Assembly: GCF_003324565.1 (NCBI RefSeq) | Contig: NZ_QOLA01000001.1 | Span: 248,001 to 312,000 of the forward strand | Source of the DNA: Streptomyces sp. SDr-06 | Lineage (GTDB): Bacteria; Actinomycetota; Actinomycetes; Streptomycetales; Streptomycetaceae | DNA: 64,000 nt | Direction of reading: 5' to 3' | Shown: piece by piece, positions 1 to 8,400 of the stretch | Numbering within the stretch: the first letter of the stretch is position 1 | Layout of the letters: each line of letters begins with the position of its first letter | Translations under genes and position numbers: made by a program | Notes under the pieces: model-generated | The model's input: only the letters and a program-made list of their open reading frames with translations | What the model was told of the DNA's origin: nothing | Databases searched by the model: none

Positions 1-1
1 C

Positions 2-934
2 GCGGACCCGACCGCCAATCCGGGGGCCGATCCGGCCGAGTTGGCCGCGTACGCCTCGGAGCTGCTGGGCGTCCGGCTGGACCCGGCCTCCGCCCGCCTG
101 GACGAGTCCGGCTGGGACTTCCAGGTCACGCACATCCTCGACACGCGGGGCGCCCCCTGGATCCTGCGGCGCCCCCGCCGCCCGGAGGCCGTGCGGCAAC
201 TGGCCGTGGAAGGCGAGGTGTTGGCAGCCGTACGGGACCGGGTGCCGGTGCCGGTGCCCGACTGGCGGCTGAGCACGCCCTGGCTCGTCGCCTACCCGCG
301 GCTGCCCGGGGAGCCTGCCGGAACGGAGGACCAGAACACCCTGGTCTACGAGTGGGCCATCGACCCGCTGGCGCATCCGGAGAAGTACCTCGTGCCGCTG
401 GCCCAGACCTTGGTCGCCGTGCACGCCACGCCGACCGGGGAGCTGGACCGGCTTGAGGAGACGGCGGCCACGACCCCCGACGGGATGCGCGCGGCGGTGG
501 CGGCCAGGCTGGCCCGGGCCTGCGCCGAACTGCGGCTGCCCCGCGCGCGGATCCGGCGCTGGCAGGCATGGCTGGACGACGACGCCCTGTGGCCCGACCG
601 GCTGGCCCTGGTCCACGGGGACGTCCACCCCGGGCACACCCTCGTCACCCGCCCGGCAGCCGGACCGCCCTGCCTGTCCGGGCTGCTCGACTGGGCCAAC
701 GCGGGCCTCGGAGACCCGGCAGCCGACTTCGTCGACCTGCTGTACGCGGGCGGGCCGCCCGTCCTCGACCGGCTGCTGGAGGCGTACCGGGCGGCGGGCG
801 GCGAGGTCCGGCCCACCCTGCGCGCGCACATCCTCGCCCGCGCCTCGTTCCTGTGGGTGCACGTGGCGCTACGCGGCCTGGACACCGGCCGCCCGGCGTG
901 GGTGCACACCGCCATGACCCGGCTCGCCGCATGA
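2..934 (+). CDS. Macrolide 2'-phosphotransferase-like kinase, 5' end outside window
   Basis: Aminoglycoside/macrolide phosphotransferase fold. The catalytic loop reads VHGDVHPGHTLV (an HGDxHxxH form of the Brenner motif), and the metal-binding GLLDW...GDPAADF follows about 25 residues later, as in Mph enzymes that phosphorylate the 2'-OH of macrolide desosamine with NTP. The frame is open to the left edge. The segment starting near 41 (TTG) already matches the family's N-terminal region, so the true start is probably just upstream of the window. Its stop overlaps the next start (ATGA at 931-934), so it leads a three-gene operon. Substrate is inferred from the family; a more general APH-type kinase is possible. 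Confidence 0.8.
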   Translation, partial: ADPTANPGADPAELAAYASELLGVRLDPASARLDESGWDFQVTHILDTRGAPWILRRPRRPEAVRQLAVEGEVLAAVRDRVPVPVPDWRLSTPWLVAYPRLPGEPAGTEDQNTLVYEWAIDPLAHPEKYLVPLAQTLVAVHATPTGELDRLEETAATTPDGMRAAVAARLARACAELRLPRARIRRWQAWLDDDALWPDRLALVHGDVHPGHTLVTRPAAGPPCLSGLLDWANAGLGDPAADFVDLLYAGGPPVLDRLLEAYRAAGGEVRPTLRAHILARASFLWVHVALRGLDTGRPAWVHTAMTRLAA

Positions 935-1743
935 AGGCGGCGACCACCGGCCGGACACCCAGCGGTGTCCGGTACGCGGTGCACGGCGTGGGAGCACCGG
1001 TGGTGCTGGTCGCGGGCAGCGGCGGATCCGGCGCGATCTGGGAGCACCACCAGGTGCCGGCGCTCACCGCCGCGGGCCACCAAGTGATCACCTTCGACCA
1101 CCGGATCCCGGCGGCCGGGCCGACCGCCGAGAAACTCGCGGGAGACGTAAGGGAGTTGACGGCCTCGCTCGACCTGCCACCCGTGCCGCTCGTCGGACAC
1201 TCGCTCGGCGCACTCGCCGTGCAGGAACTGCTGGTCACCGATCCGGCCATGGCCACCCGGGCGGTCCTGGCCGCGACACGTGGCCGACCCGACCCGGTGG
1301 GCGAAGCGCTGGCCCGGGCCGAACAGGAGCTGGCCGACACGGAGTTGCGGTTGCCCGCCGCGTACGAGGCATTCGTCAGGCTCACCCAGAACCTCTCCCC
1401 CAGGACCCTGGCCGACGAGGACGCGGCCGCGGAATGGCTGGACCTGTTCGAACTGTCCGCGCTCTCGGGCGGCGACGCCGTCCACCGCGCGCGGGCGCTG
1501 ACCCGCAACCGGCTGGCGGAATACGCGGCGATCACCACTCCACTGCTGGTGGTGGGGTTCGCCGACGATCTGCTGGCGCCCGCCGGGCTGGGCCGGGAGG
1601 TCGCCGAGGCGGTTCCCGGCGGCCGCTATCTGGAGCTGCCCGACTGTGGCCATCTCGGCTTCCTGGAGCGGCCCGCCGCCTTCAACCGAGCCGTCCTGGA
1701 CTTCCTCACCGACACCACCTCTGGAGGCCTCCGTGCCCGCTGA
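931..1743 (+). CDS. Alpha/beta-hydrolase fold protein
   Basis: A 270-residue soluble alpha/beta hydrolase. The nucleophile elbow is GHSLG (Ser near residue 91), the acid lies in VVGFADDLLAP and the catalytic His in DCGHLGFLE, so the triad looks complete. An oxyanion-hole stretch VAGSGGSG is near the N-terminus. The ATG overlaps the stop of the kinase gene upstream (ATGA), and the 3' end overlaps the next gene by 11 bases, so the three are probably co-translated. No signal peptide is visible. The substrate cannot be told; association with a macrolide kinase might suggest esterase-type detoxification, but that is only inference. Confidence 0.85.
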   Translation: MKAATTGRTPSGVRYAVHGVGAPVVLVAGSGGSGAIWEHHQVPALTAAGHQVITFDHRIPAAGPTAEKLAGDVRELTASLDLPPVPLVGHSLGALAVQELLVTDPAMATRAVLAATRGRPDPVGEALARAEQELADTELRLPAAYEAFVRLTQNLSPRTLADEDAAAEWLDLFELSALSGGDAVHRARALTRNRLAEYAAITTPLLVVGFADDLLAPAGLGREVAEAVPGGRYLELPDCGHLGFLERPAAFNRAVLDFLTDTTSGGLRAR

Positions 1744-2482
1744 CCCCGCCGCTCCCCTCGACCGGGTGCGCGTCGTCCACGTCGACGAGGAACCGCCCGC
1801 CTCGTGGTCCGCCGCCGTCTACCTCTGCGGGCCGACGCCCGCTGACGCCGGCCGCCCCTCCTGGCGACCGACCGCCGTTGCCGCTCTGCGCGCCGAGTGG
1901 TCGGGCGAGGGCACCCTCGTGGTGTTCGTCCCCGAGCCGTCGGCGGGCGGCGACTACCCGCCGTACGCGGACCAGGTCGCCTGGGAGGAGGAGGCGATGC
2001 GGCTCTCCGACGTGATCCTCTTCTGGATCCCCCGTGACATGGCTCGCCTGCCCGGACTCGTCTCGAACATCAAGTGGGGGGCCTGGTGCCGCTCGGGCCG
2101 GGCGGTCCTCGGGGCGCCGCCGCGGGCCGAGCGGATGGAGTACCTGCTGCACTTCGCCAAGGCCCTGCAAGTGCCGGTGGAGCGGACCGTCGAAGACACC
2201 GTACGGACGTCCCTGGACCGGGTGGGGCCGGGCGCCCTGCGCCTGGCCGGGGAGCGGGCCGTACCGCTGCCGGTATGGCGAACCGAACCGTTCCAGCGGT
2301 GGTACGCCGTCCGCACGGCGGCCGGGGAGCGGCTGCTGGACGCGCACGTCGAGTGGTACGGCCCGGCCGCGGGGGCGGCCCCGGCCGACTGGCTGCTGAC
2401 CGTGACGGTCGCTCCCGCCGACGGGTCGGCCCCCGTCGTCACCCGCCTGCTGGCGGCTCAGGGGCAGGGCATGCTCATGTAG
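1733..2482 (+). CDS. Nucleoside 2-deoxyribosyltransferase-like protein, probably C-terminally truncated
   Basis: A 249-residue protein starting at GTG 1733 behind GGAGG. Residues about 20-135 look like the nucleoside 2-deoxyribosyltransferase fold: YLCGPTP near the start, then YADQVAWEEEAM and the acidic/aromatic stretch DVILFWIPRD, followed by NIKWG. Related actinobacterial proteins that I recall continue into a NUDIX domain after the segment VWRTEPFQRWYAVRTAAG. Here that second part stops after about 75 residues, with the final codons lying antisense to the end of the convergent acetyltransferase gene. The last gene of the mph operon. Function uncertain. Confidence 0.65.
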   Translation: MPADPAAPLDRVRVVHVDEEPPASWSAAVYLCGPTPADAGRPSWRPTAVAALRAEWSGEGTLVVFVPEPSAGGDYPPYADQVAWEEEAMRLSDVILFWIPRDMARLPGLVSNIKWGAWCRSGRAVLGAPPRAERMEYLLHFAKALQVPVERTVEDTVRTSLDRVGPGALRLAGERAVPLPVWRTEPFQRWYAVRTAAGERLLDAHVEWYGPAAGAAPADWLLTVTVAPADGSAPVVTRLLAAQGQGMLM

Positions 2483-3015
2483 AGGGCCTGCTCACCGGCC
2501 GAGGGCGTGCCCTCGTACAGGGCCGTGTCCAGGCCGCAGAAGGCGAAGCCCATCCGCCGGTAGGCGCGGATGGCGGGGGCGTTGATGTTGGTGACCTCCA
2601 GCCAGATGTGCCCGGCGCCGCGTTCCTGCGCGAAGCCGACGGCGTGCTCCATCAGGGTGCGGCCGACACCCTGGCCGCGGTGGGTGGGCGAGACCTCGAT
2701 GTCCTCGATGGTCAGCCGCCGGTTCCACGGGTCGTAGGAGACGGCGGCGAAGCCGACCAGCTCGCCTCCGTCCAGCGCGACCCAGGTCCGGGCGTTCTCG
2801 TCTTCCGCGTCGTCCTCATCATCCGAGGACTCCTCCTCGGGGAAGACCTTGTGGATGGGCGGGTCCACCGGAACCTCGCGCATGCCGAACCCGTCCTCGG
2901 TGACGGTCACCTGGAACACGGAGTGCGTCGTGAAGGAGCCGTCGAGGGTCTCCATGGCCTTGGCGTCCTCGGGGCGGGCCAACCGGTACACCAGGGGCGC
3001 GTCGTCAACAGTCAT
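2458..3015 (-). CDS. sta: Streptothricin N-acetyltransferase (GNAT)
   Basis: A 185-residue GNAT protein. It has the acetyl-CoA-binding motif RGQGVGRTLM, the beta-bulge segment IWLEVTNINAPAIRAY and the C-terminal YRRMGFAFCGLDTALY, together with an acidic run of Glu/Asp around residues 60-73. This layout closely matches the STAT enzyme of Streptomyces lavendulae as I remember it, which acetylates the beta-lysine of streptothricin. The gene overlaps the upstream plus-strand gene tail to tail by 25 bases. No streptothricin biosynthetic gene is visible, so it is probably a stand-alone resistance gene. Confidence 0.85.
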   Translation of the reverse strand: MTVDDAPLVYRLARPEDAKAMETLDGSFTTHSVFQVTVTEDGFGMREVPVDPPIHKVFPEEESSDDEDDAEDENARTWVALDGGELVGFAAVSYDPWNRRLTIEDIEVSPTHRGQGVGRTLMEHAVGFAQERGAGHIWLEVTNINAPAIRAYRRMGFAFCGLDTALYEGTPSAGEQALYMSMPCP

Positions 3016-3140
3016 GACACGACCGTACGACCGGTCTGATCGGCATTGGCGAGTTTCGGCCGAGTGGGGAGCGGAGCGCGCGAGGTCACCACGCCCTTCG
3101 GTTCATCAGCCTTCAGGGGCTGTCCCGGGGCCAGTTGGGC

Positions 3141-3335
3141 CTACAACCCCAGGTCGAGCGCAAGGCACGAGTAGAACACCCAAGAGTCTTCGGCGTTGTA
3201 CGCGGCGATCCGCCCCCCGCTCCGCGTCGCTTCCGCTTCCTCGGTCATGTCCTCGAAGCGGATGCGCTCGGGCAGCCTGCCGTAGCGTGCGTGCCGCGCG
3301 GATTCCGCGCCATCGGTCGCGAGTTCCTCGTTCAT
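3141..3335 (-). CDS. Small hypothetical protein, 64 aa
   Basis: Begins at an ATG (3333-3335) behind GGGGAGAG with good spacing; a longer frame upstream has no support. It encodes a 64-residue soluble, Arg/Glu-rich protein with the stretch ARYGRLPERIRFEDMTEE in its first half and an aromatic C-terminus (SWVFYSCLALDLGL). I do not recognise a characterised domain. Similar short proteins occur in other streptomycetes to my recollection. No cysteine-pair or membrane signature suggests a role. Confidence 0.55.
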   Translation of the reverse strand: MNEELATDGAESARHARYGRLPERIRFEDMTEEAEATRSGGRIAAYNAEDSWVFYSCLALDLGL

Positions 3336-3717
3336 GATCGCTCTCCCCTTCGTACGCCTTGGTCGGCGCACCGCTGCAATCGGCGACGATGACAGCCTGC
3401 CCCCTCGCCAGTCACCGGTCAAGATGGTTACGCAATCATAGTGAGGCGGTCCGGGGTCACCCCACGGAAGCGACCTCGACCCCGGCGACGAGCGCTTCGG
3501 GGCGCCCCTGCCGAGGAGCAGGGCCCCTTGCCCCCCGCTACGCCCGGATGTCGGGCCGAGCCCCCCTATGAGGCATGAAGTGTATTCAAGTCACCTGCTT
3601 GACCGGTGACGTCGGTTGTGCGAGAGTCACGTCGCCAAGCCTCAGGCCCGCCCGTCACCGACGCGAGGTCGGCGACGGAACGGGTCACCGCAGGACGACG
3701 CACGACGGAGGACTCAG
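3336..3717. other. Intergenic region between divergent genes
   Basis: About 380 bases with no convincing gene. It must hold the promoters of the small minus-strand gene and of the Tat-exported hydrolase. A less GC-rich stretch at about 3421-3442 (GGTTACGCAATCATAGTGAG) is the only promoter-like sequence I can see. Confidence 0.5.
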
Positions 3718-4779
3718 ATGATCAACAGGCGCACTTTCAGCAAGGTCATGGGAATGGGCGCCGGGGCGGCGGCCGTGTCCGGCTTTCAGGCCCAGTCCTC
3801 CGCCGCGCCCGCCTCACCCCGGCCGGGCCGCGACTCCGCTCCCACCGTGCCCGAGATCGCACCCGGCACCCACACCGGGTTCCCGGAACTGCAACACGTC
3901 CGGGCGGGCGTCCTCGACATCGCCTACGCCGAACTCGGGCCGCCGCACGGCCCGGTGGTCCTCTGTCTGCACGGCTGGCCGTACGACATCCACAGCTTCG
4001 TGGACGTGGCCCCGCTCCTCGCCGACCTGGGGTACCGCGTCATCGTCCCCTACCTGCGCGGACACGGCGGGACCCGCTTCCTCTCACCCCGTACGCCCCG
4101 CACGGCGGAGCAGTCCGCCGTCGCGCTCGACATCATCGCCCTGATGGACGCCCTGAAGATCCACAAGGCGGTCGTCGCGGGCTTCGACTGGGGTTCCCGC
4201 ACCGCCGACATCATCGCCGCCCTGTGGCCCGAGCGCGTCAAGGCCCTTGTCTCCACAGGCGGTTACCTCATCACCAACGTCAAGGCGCAGCTGGAGCCCG
4301 CCGCCCCGGCCACGGAGCACACCTGGTGGTACCAGTGGTACTTCGCCAGCGAGCGCGGCAAGAAGGCCATGGAGAACCCCGAGTCCCGCGTCGCCCTCTG
4401 CCGCTATGTCTGGACCCTCGTCTCACCCAACTGGCACTTCGACGACGCCACTTTCGCGCGCACCGCGCAGGCCTTCCACAACGCCGACTACGCCGCGATC
4501 GTCCTCTACAACTACCGCTGGCGCATCGGCCTCATCGAGGGTGAACCCCGCTACGACCGCTACGAGCGGCTGCTGGCGGCGCAGCCTCCCATCCACGTGC
4601 CCACGCTCACTCTCGACGCCGCCCTCGACCCCTTCACGGCTCCCGGCGACGGTTCCGCCTACCGCCACCACTTCACCGGGCCCTACGAGCACCGCACCAT
4701 CGCGGACGTCGGCCACAACCTTCCGCAGGAGGCGCCCAGCGCCTTCGCCCAGGCCGTCGTCGACGCCGATCACCTCTGA
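3718..4779 (+). CDS. Tat-exported epoxide hydrolase/dehalogenase-type alpha/beta hydrolase
   Basis: A 353-residue protein starting at ATG 3718 (an upstream in-frame extension lacks an RBS). The N-terminus MINRRTFSKVMGMG is a twin-arginine signal followed by an Ala/Gly hydrophobic segment and an AAP cleavage region. The mature part has the oxyanion-hole motif HGWPYD and the nucleophile elbow GFDWGS, where the nucleophile is Asp rather than Ser, as in epoxide hydrolases and haloalkane dehalogenases. The acid/His pair lies in TLDAALDPF and DVGHNLPQE. Probably an extracytoplasmic epoxide hydrolase-like enzyme; substrate unknown. A strong terminator follows. Confidence 0.8.
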   Translation: MINRRTFSKVMGMGAGAAAVSGFQAQSSAAPASPRPGRDSAPTVPEIAPGTHTGFPELQHVRAGVLDIAYAELGPPHGPVVLCLHGWPYDIHSFVDVAPLLADLGYRVIVPYLRGHGGTRFLSPRTPRTAEQSAVALDIIALMDALKIHKAVVAGFDWGSRTADIIAALWPERVKALVSTGGYLITNVKAQLEPAAPATEHTWWYQWYFASERGKKAMENPESRVALCRYVWTLVSPNWHFDDATFARTAQAFHNADYAAIVLYNYRWRIGLIEGEPRYDRYERLLAAQPPIHVPTLTLDAALDPFTAPGDGSAYRHHFTGPYEHRTIADVGHNLPQEAPSAFAQAVVDADHL

Positions 4780-4791
4780 GCCAGGAGGGGC

Positions 4792-4816
4792 GCATCACCT
4801 GATGGACAGGTGATGC
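4792..4816 (+). terminator. Hairpin terminator after the Tat hydrolase gene
   Basis: GCATCACCTG (4792-4801) and CAGGTGATGC (4807-4816) form a perfect 10-bp stem with a 5-base loop, 12 bases after the stop codon. Confidence 0.75.
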
Positions 4817-5187
4817 ACCCTGGCTCGTCCCCGACCTCTTGGCCGCCCGCCGACCGCACGGGGATCGCTGCCACGACCGGTTCGAGCGTCGGTACGGGCA
4901 GTGGCGCCGGGTGCGCATCACCCTGGTCGTCGCGTCACACAGCCGCCCGACCCACGCACCCGTGCAGCGTGAACACGGCTGCTACGCTGCTTGCGATCTG
5001 AAACCGTGTGATCGAGGAGTCACAGACGTGGTGGGTGAAGACGACATCTCCGGGTGAGACCCGGATCTGACCGGCCACCGGACGGAGCTCAAGTGCCCTG
5101 CCGGAGTGGCCAGTTCGTCATACCCCTCATTCCCCACCCTGCCCAGGGCAGACGTCTGTCCGCCCGCGACTCCTCGAGGTCACCGCC
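4817..5187 (+). promoter_or_regulatory. Leader region of the ABC-F gene with a possible leader peptide and hairpin
   Basis: A 370-base untranslated region precedes the ABC-F gene. It contains a TACGCT -10-like box (4983-4988), then GAGGAG (5014-5019) spaced correctly before a GTG at 5028 that opens a 9-codon frame (MVGEDDISG) ending at TGA 5055-5057. A 7-bp hairpin (5049-5055 with 5059-5065) overlaps that stop. Many antibiotic-resistance ABC-F genes are known to be controlled by ribosome-mediated attenuation on short leader frames, so this is a plausible attenuator; it is inference from layout only. Confidence 0.35.
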
Positions 5188-6822
5188 ATGCCCGACGCCG
5201 CCATCGTCTGCTCCAACCTCTCCTTCGCCTGGCCCGACGACACCCCCGTCTTCACCGACCTGTCCTTCACCGTGGCCGCCGGCCGCACCGGACTCGTCGC
5301 CCCCAACGGCTCGGGCAAGAGCACCCTGCTCAGGCTGATCGCCGGTGAACTGAGGCCCGCCACCGGCTCCGTGCAGGTCGACGGGACAGTCGGCTACCTT
5401 CCGCAGAGCCTGCCCCTGACCGGCGACCTCACGGTCGGCGAGGTGCTCGGCGTCGCCGATGTGATCCGCGCCCTGGACGCCGTCGAGTCCGGCGACGTGA
5501 GCGAGGAGCACTTCACCACGATCGGTGACGACTGGGACATCGAGGAACGCACCCGCGCCCAGCTCGACCGCCTCGGCCTCACCGACCTCGCCCTGGACCG
5601 CAGCCTGAGCACGCTCAGCGGCGGACAGGTCGTCTCGCTGGGCCTGGCCGCCCAGCTGCTCCGGCGCCCCGACGTGCTGTTGCTCGACGAGCCGACCAAC
5701 AACCTCGATCTCCCTGCCCGGCACAGGCTCTACGACGTACTGACGGACTACACCGGCTGCCTGCTCCTGGTCAGCCACGACCGGGCCCTGCTCGACCGCA
5801 TGGAACGCGTCGCCGAGCTGAACGGCGGCGAACTGCGCCTGTACGGAGGCAACTTCACCGCCTACGAGGAGTCCGTGCGCGCCGAGCAGGAGGTCGCCGA
5901 GAAGAACATCCGCAACGCCGAGCAGGAGCTGAAGCGGGAGAAGCGGGAACTGCAGCAGGCCCGGGAGCGAGCCGATCGGCGCGCGAGCAACGCCGCCCGC
6001 AACCTCAAGAGCGCCGGTCTGCCCCGTATCTTCGCCGGCAACATGAAGCGCGGCGCGCAGGAGTCCGCGGGCCGGGCCGGGCAGATGCACGCGTCCCGGG
6101 TCAGCGAGGCCAAGGCCCGCCTCGACGAGGCCGGGCGGGCCCTGCGCGACGACCAGCGCATCACCCTGGACCTGCCCGAGACCCAGGTGCCCGCCGGCCG
6201 CGACCTCTTCCTCGGCGAGGGGATGCAAGTCCGCCTCGGGGGCCGGGCCGTGTTCGCGCCGGGCGGGGTCGGCCTGAGCGTGCGGGGCCCCGAGCGCATC
6301 GCGCTCACCGGGCCCAACGGTGCCGGCAAGTCCACCCTGATGCGTCTGGTCACCGGCGAACTCGCCCCGGACAGTGGGGAGATCAGGCGGAGCGACGGCC
6401 GCGTCGCCTACCTCTCCCAGCGTCTCGACCTGCTGGACCTGGACCGTACGGTGGCCGAGAACTTCGCCTCGTTCGCCCCGGAGCGCCCCGAGGCGGAACG
6501 GATGAATCTGCTCGCCCGCTTCCTCTTCCGCGGCGCCCGGGCACATCTGCCGGTCGGGGTGCTCTCCGGCGGTGAACGGCTGCGCGCCACCCTGGCCTGT
6601 GTGCTGTGCGCCGAACCGGCACCGCAGCTGCTCCTGCTCGACGAGCCGACCAACAACCTGGACCTGGTCAGCGTCGGTCAGCTGGAGAGCGCCCTCAACT
6701 CCTACCAGGGCGCGTTCATGGTGGTCAGCCACGACGAACGGTTCCTCGCCGAGATCGGGGTGGACCGGTGGCTGGGGCTGACCGACGGAACGCTCACGGA
6801 GACCGGAGCCCCACTGGCGTGA
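5188..6822 (+). CDS. ABC-F family ATPase (ribosome protection type)
   Basis: A 544-residue protein with two ATP-binding cassettes and no membrane segments. The first cassette has the P-loop APNGSGKST, signature LSGGQ and Walker B LLLDEPTNNLD. The second has GPNGAGKST, LSGGE and again LLLDEPTNNLD. Between them lies a charged Lys/Arg/Glu-rich interdomain linker of about 80 residues (residues 230-310), the part that reaches the ribosomal P/E region in antibiotic-resistance ABC-F proteins. It likely protects ribosomes from a macrolide-, lincosamide- or pleuromutilin-type drug, which would fit the nearby macrolide kinase. A housekeeping ABC-F role cannot be excluded. Confidence 0.88.
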   Translation: MPDAAIVCSNLSFAWPDDTPVFTDLSFTVAAGRTGLVAPNGSGKSTLLRLIAGELRPATGSVQVDGTVGYLPQSLPLTGDLTVGEVLGVADVIRALDAVESGDVSEEHFTTIGDDWDIEERTRAQLDRLGLTDLALDRSLSTLSGGQVVSLGLAAQLLRRPDVLLLDEPTNNLDLPARHRLYDVLTDYTGCLLLVSHDRALLDRMERVAELNGGELRLYGGNFTAYEESVRAEQEVAEKNIRNAEQELKREKRELQQARERADRRASNAARNLKSAGLPRIFAGNMKRGAQESAGRAGQMHASRVSEAKARLDEAGRALRDDQRITLDLPETQVPAGRDLFLGEGMQVRLGGRAVFAPGGVGLSVRGPERIALTGPNGAGKSTLMRLVTGELAPDSGEIRRSDGRVAYLSQRLDLLDLDRTVAENFASFAPERPEAERMNLLARFLFRGARAHLPVGVLSGGERLRATLACVLCAEPAPQLLLLDEPTNNLDLVSVGQLESALNSYQGAFMVVSHDERFLAEIGVDRWLGLTDGTLTETGAPLA

Positions 6823-6983
6823 GTCGCGGGTGACGGCCGGGGCTCGGGCGCCGGGTCGCGAACAGCCCTCCGGAGTGCGACCCGCCCTGCCCCCGACGCC
6901 CGCGCCCCGCCCCCCGAGCCGCCGTGCCCAGGGGGCGGGGGCGATTCTTGCGTTCCGCGCGAGTCACCTGTCAGGATGGTGAT

Positions 6984-7538
6984 GTGAACCTCGACCATGT
7001 CTTCGTCTGCGGGCACCCGGCCCTCGACTTCGCGGCCACCCTCCGTGCGCGCCGCTCGACACGGTTCGAGATGTTCGTGACGCCGGAGCGGCTGAACGCC
7101 TGGTACCTCAAGTCGGGGCTCGTGGACGCGATCACACCCGCCGACGGGCAGGACGTACGGGAGGCGCAAGCCCTGCGCGAGTCCCTCTACCGGCTGATCA
7201 CCAACCGGCGTCTCGGTGAGGAGTTCGACCGCGAGGCACTCGCCGTGGTCAACGGCGCCGCGCGCAAGGTACCGGTGACGCCGCAGCTCACCGTCGCGGG
7301 GCGGCACAACGAGGCGACCCCGGGGCAGGCTTTGGCCACCGTCGCGCGACAGGCCGTCGAACTGCTCAGCGGCGCGGACGCCCCCCTGCTGAAGGAGTGC
7401 GGCAACCCCGAGTGCACGCGGATCTACATCGATCGTTCGCGCGGCATGCGCCGCCAGTGGTGCGGCATGGAGTCCTGCGGCAACAAGATCAAGGCAGCCG
7501 CCTACCGCGCCCGGAAGAGGACGGCGGCCCCCGCGTAA
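6984..7538 (+). CDS. CGNR zinc-finger protein (ABATE/DUF1470 family)
   Basis: A 184-residue protein beginning at GTG 6984. The N-terminal stress-response ABATE-like domain starts with HPALDFAATL. The C-terminal CGNR zinc finger has CGNPECTRIYID and, 19 residues later, WCGMESCGNKIKAAAYR, giving the four zinc ligands and the CGN(K/R) motif that names the family. Members are usually putative transcription regulators. It stands about 160 bases downstream of the ABC-F gene and 97 bases before a DUF899 gene, so it could regulate either neighbour. Confidence 0.85.
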   Translation: MNLDHVFVCGHPALDFAATLRARRSTRFEMFVTPERLNAWYLKSGLVDAITPADGQDVREAQALRESLYRLITNRRLGEEFDREALAVVNGAARKVPVTPQLTVAGRHNEATPGQALATVARQAVELLSGADAPLLKECGNPECTRIYIDRSRGMRRQWCGMESCGNKIKAAAYRARKRTAAPA

Positions 7539-7635
7539 TCGGCGCCCCGGCCTCCGGGGGCGGACGAGCGATGAGTTTGGTGGCCGGGCGCGGTCTACCT
7601 CCTACGAGCCGTCCGTCGTGAACCTCGGAGGAACC

Positions 7636-8343
7636 ATGACCCCCCAGGCACTACCGCCCGTCGTCGACGCCAAGACCTGGCAGCGCGAGCTGGATGAGTT
7701 GCGCGCGAAGGAGAAGGCCGTCACCCGGCAGCTCGACGCCGTCGCCGCCGAGCGCCGCAGGCTGCCGATGGTCGAGATGCCGGACTACACGCTCGACGGC
7801 GAGGACGGACCGGTCCGGCTGGCCGAGGTCTTCGGCGACAAGACCCAGCTGATCGTCTACAACCACATGTGGTTCCCCGGCGAGAAGTGGCAGTGCCCGG
7901 GCTGTACGGGGTACACCTCCCAGTTCACCCGCCTGGAGTTCCTGGCCGCCTACGACGCGCGGTTCGTCATCGTCACCCAGGGACCGATCGACGAGGCACT
8001 CGCCTACAAGCGGCGGGTAGGCAACAAGATGACCTGGTACTCCACCGCGAACAGCCCGTTCGGCGCCGATGTCGGCGCGGGACCCGGAGAGGGGTTCGCG
8101 GTCAACGTGTTCCTGCGGGACGGTGACACCGTCTACCGCACCTGGCACACCACCGGCCGGGGCACCGAGCAGCTCAGCCACACCTTCCCCCTGATCGACC
8201 TGCTGCCCTACGGTCGCCAGGAGGCTTGGCAGGACTCCCCCGAGGGCTGGCCGCAGTCGCCGACCTACAGCCGGTGGACGCGCTCCGAGGACATCGCCGC
8301 GCTCTACGGACCGGATGCGAAGCCGGAAGCGCGCGAGAACTGA
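7636..8343 (+). CDS. DUF899 thioredoxin-fold protein
   Basis: A 235-residue protein starting at ATG 7636 behind GGAGG. It begins with a coiled-coil-like N-terminus (residues 10-45), followed by the DUF899 thioredoxin-like domain. The signature stretch MWFPGEKWQCPGCTGY carries a CPGC pair at the redox position, and WSTANSPFGADVG-like and FLRDGDTVYRTWHTTGRG segments follow. Members are predicted oxidoreductases of unknown substrate. A hairpin terminator lies just downstream. Confidence 0.85.
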   Translation: MTPQALPPVVDAKTWQRELDELRAKEKAVTRQLDAVAAERRRLPMVEMPDYTLDGEDGPVRLAEVFGDKTQLIVYNHMWFPGEKWQCPGCTGYTSQFTRLEFLAAYDARFVIVTQGPIDEALAYKRRVGNKMTWYSTANSPFGADVGAGPGEGFAVNVFLRDGDTVYRTWHTTGRGTEQLSHTFPLIDLLPYGRQEAWQDSPEGWPQSPTYSRWTRSEDIAALYGPDAKPEAREN

Positions 8344-8357
8344 GTTCCCCGGCAGAA

Positions 8358-8400
8358 GTGAAGGCGCCCGACGGTGCGGTTTCCCGTCCGGCGCCTTCAC
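8358..8400 (+). terminator. Hairpin terminator after the DUF899 gene
   Basis: GTGAAGGCGCC (8358-8368) pairs with GGCGCCTTCAC (8390-8400). The stem can extend inward through a CGACGG/CCGTC pairing with one mismatch. Confidence 0.75.

Noticed and set aside
4839..5057. 72-codon frame upstream of the ABC-F gene
   Set aside because: The first ATG has no RBS and the N-terminal part lies over the terminator-proximal region; only the last nine codons have a good RBS and are treated as a possible leader peptide.
5089..6732. 547-codon open frame antisense to the ABC-F gene
   Set aside because: Mirror frame produced by high GC at third positions; no RBS, no domain, and the sense strand carries unmistakable ABC motifs.
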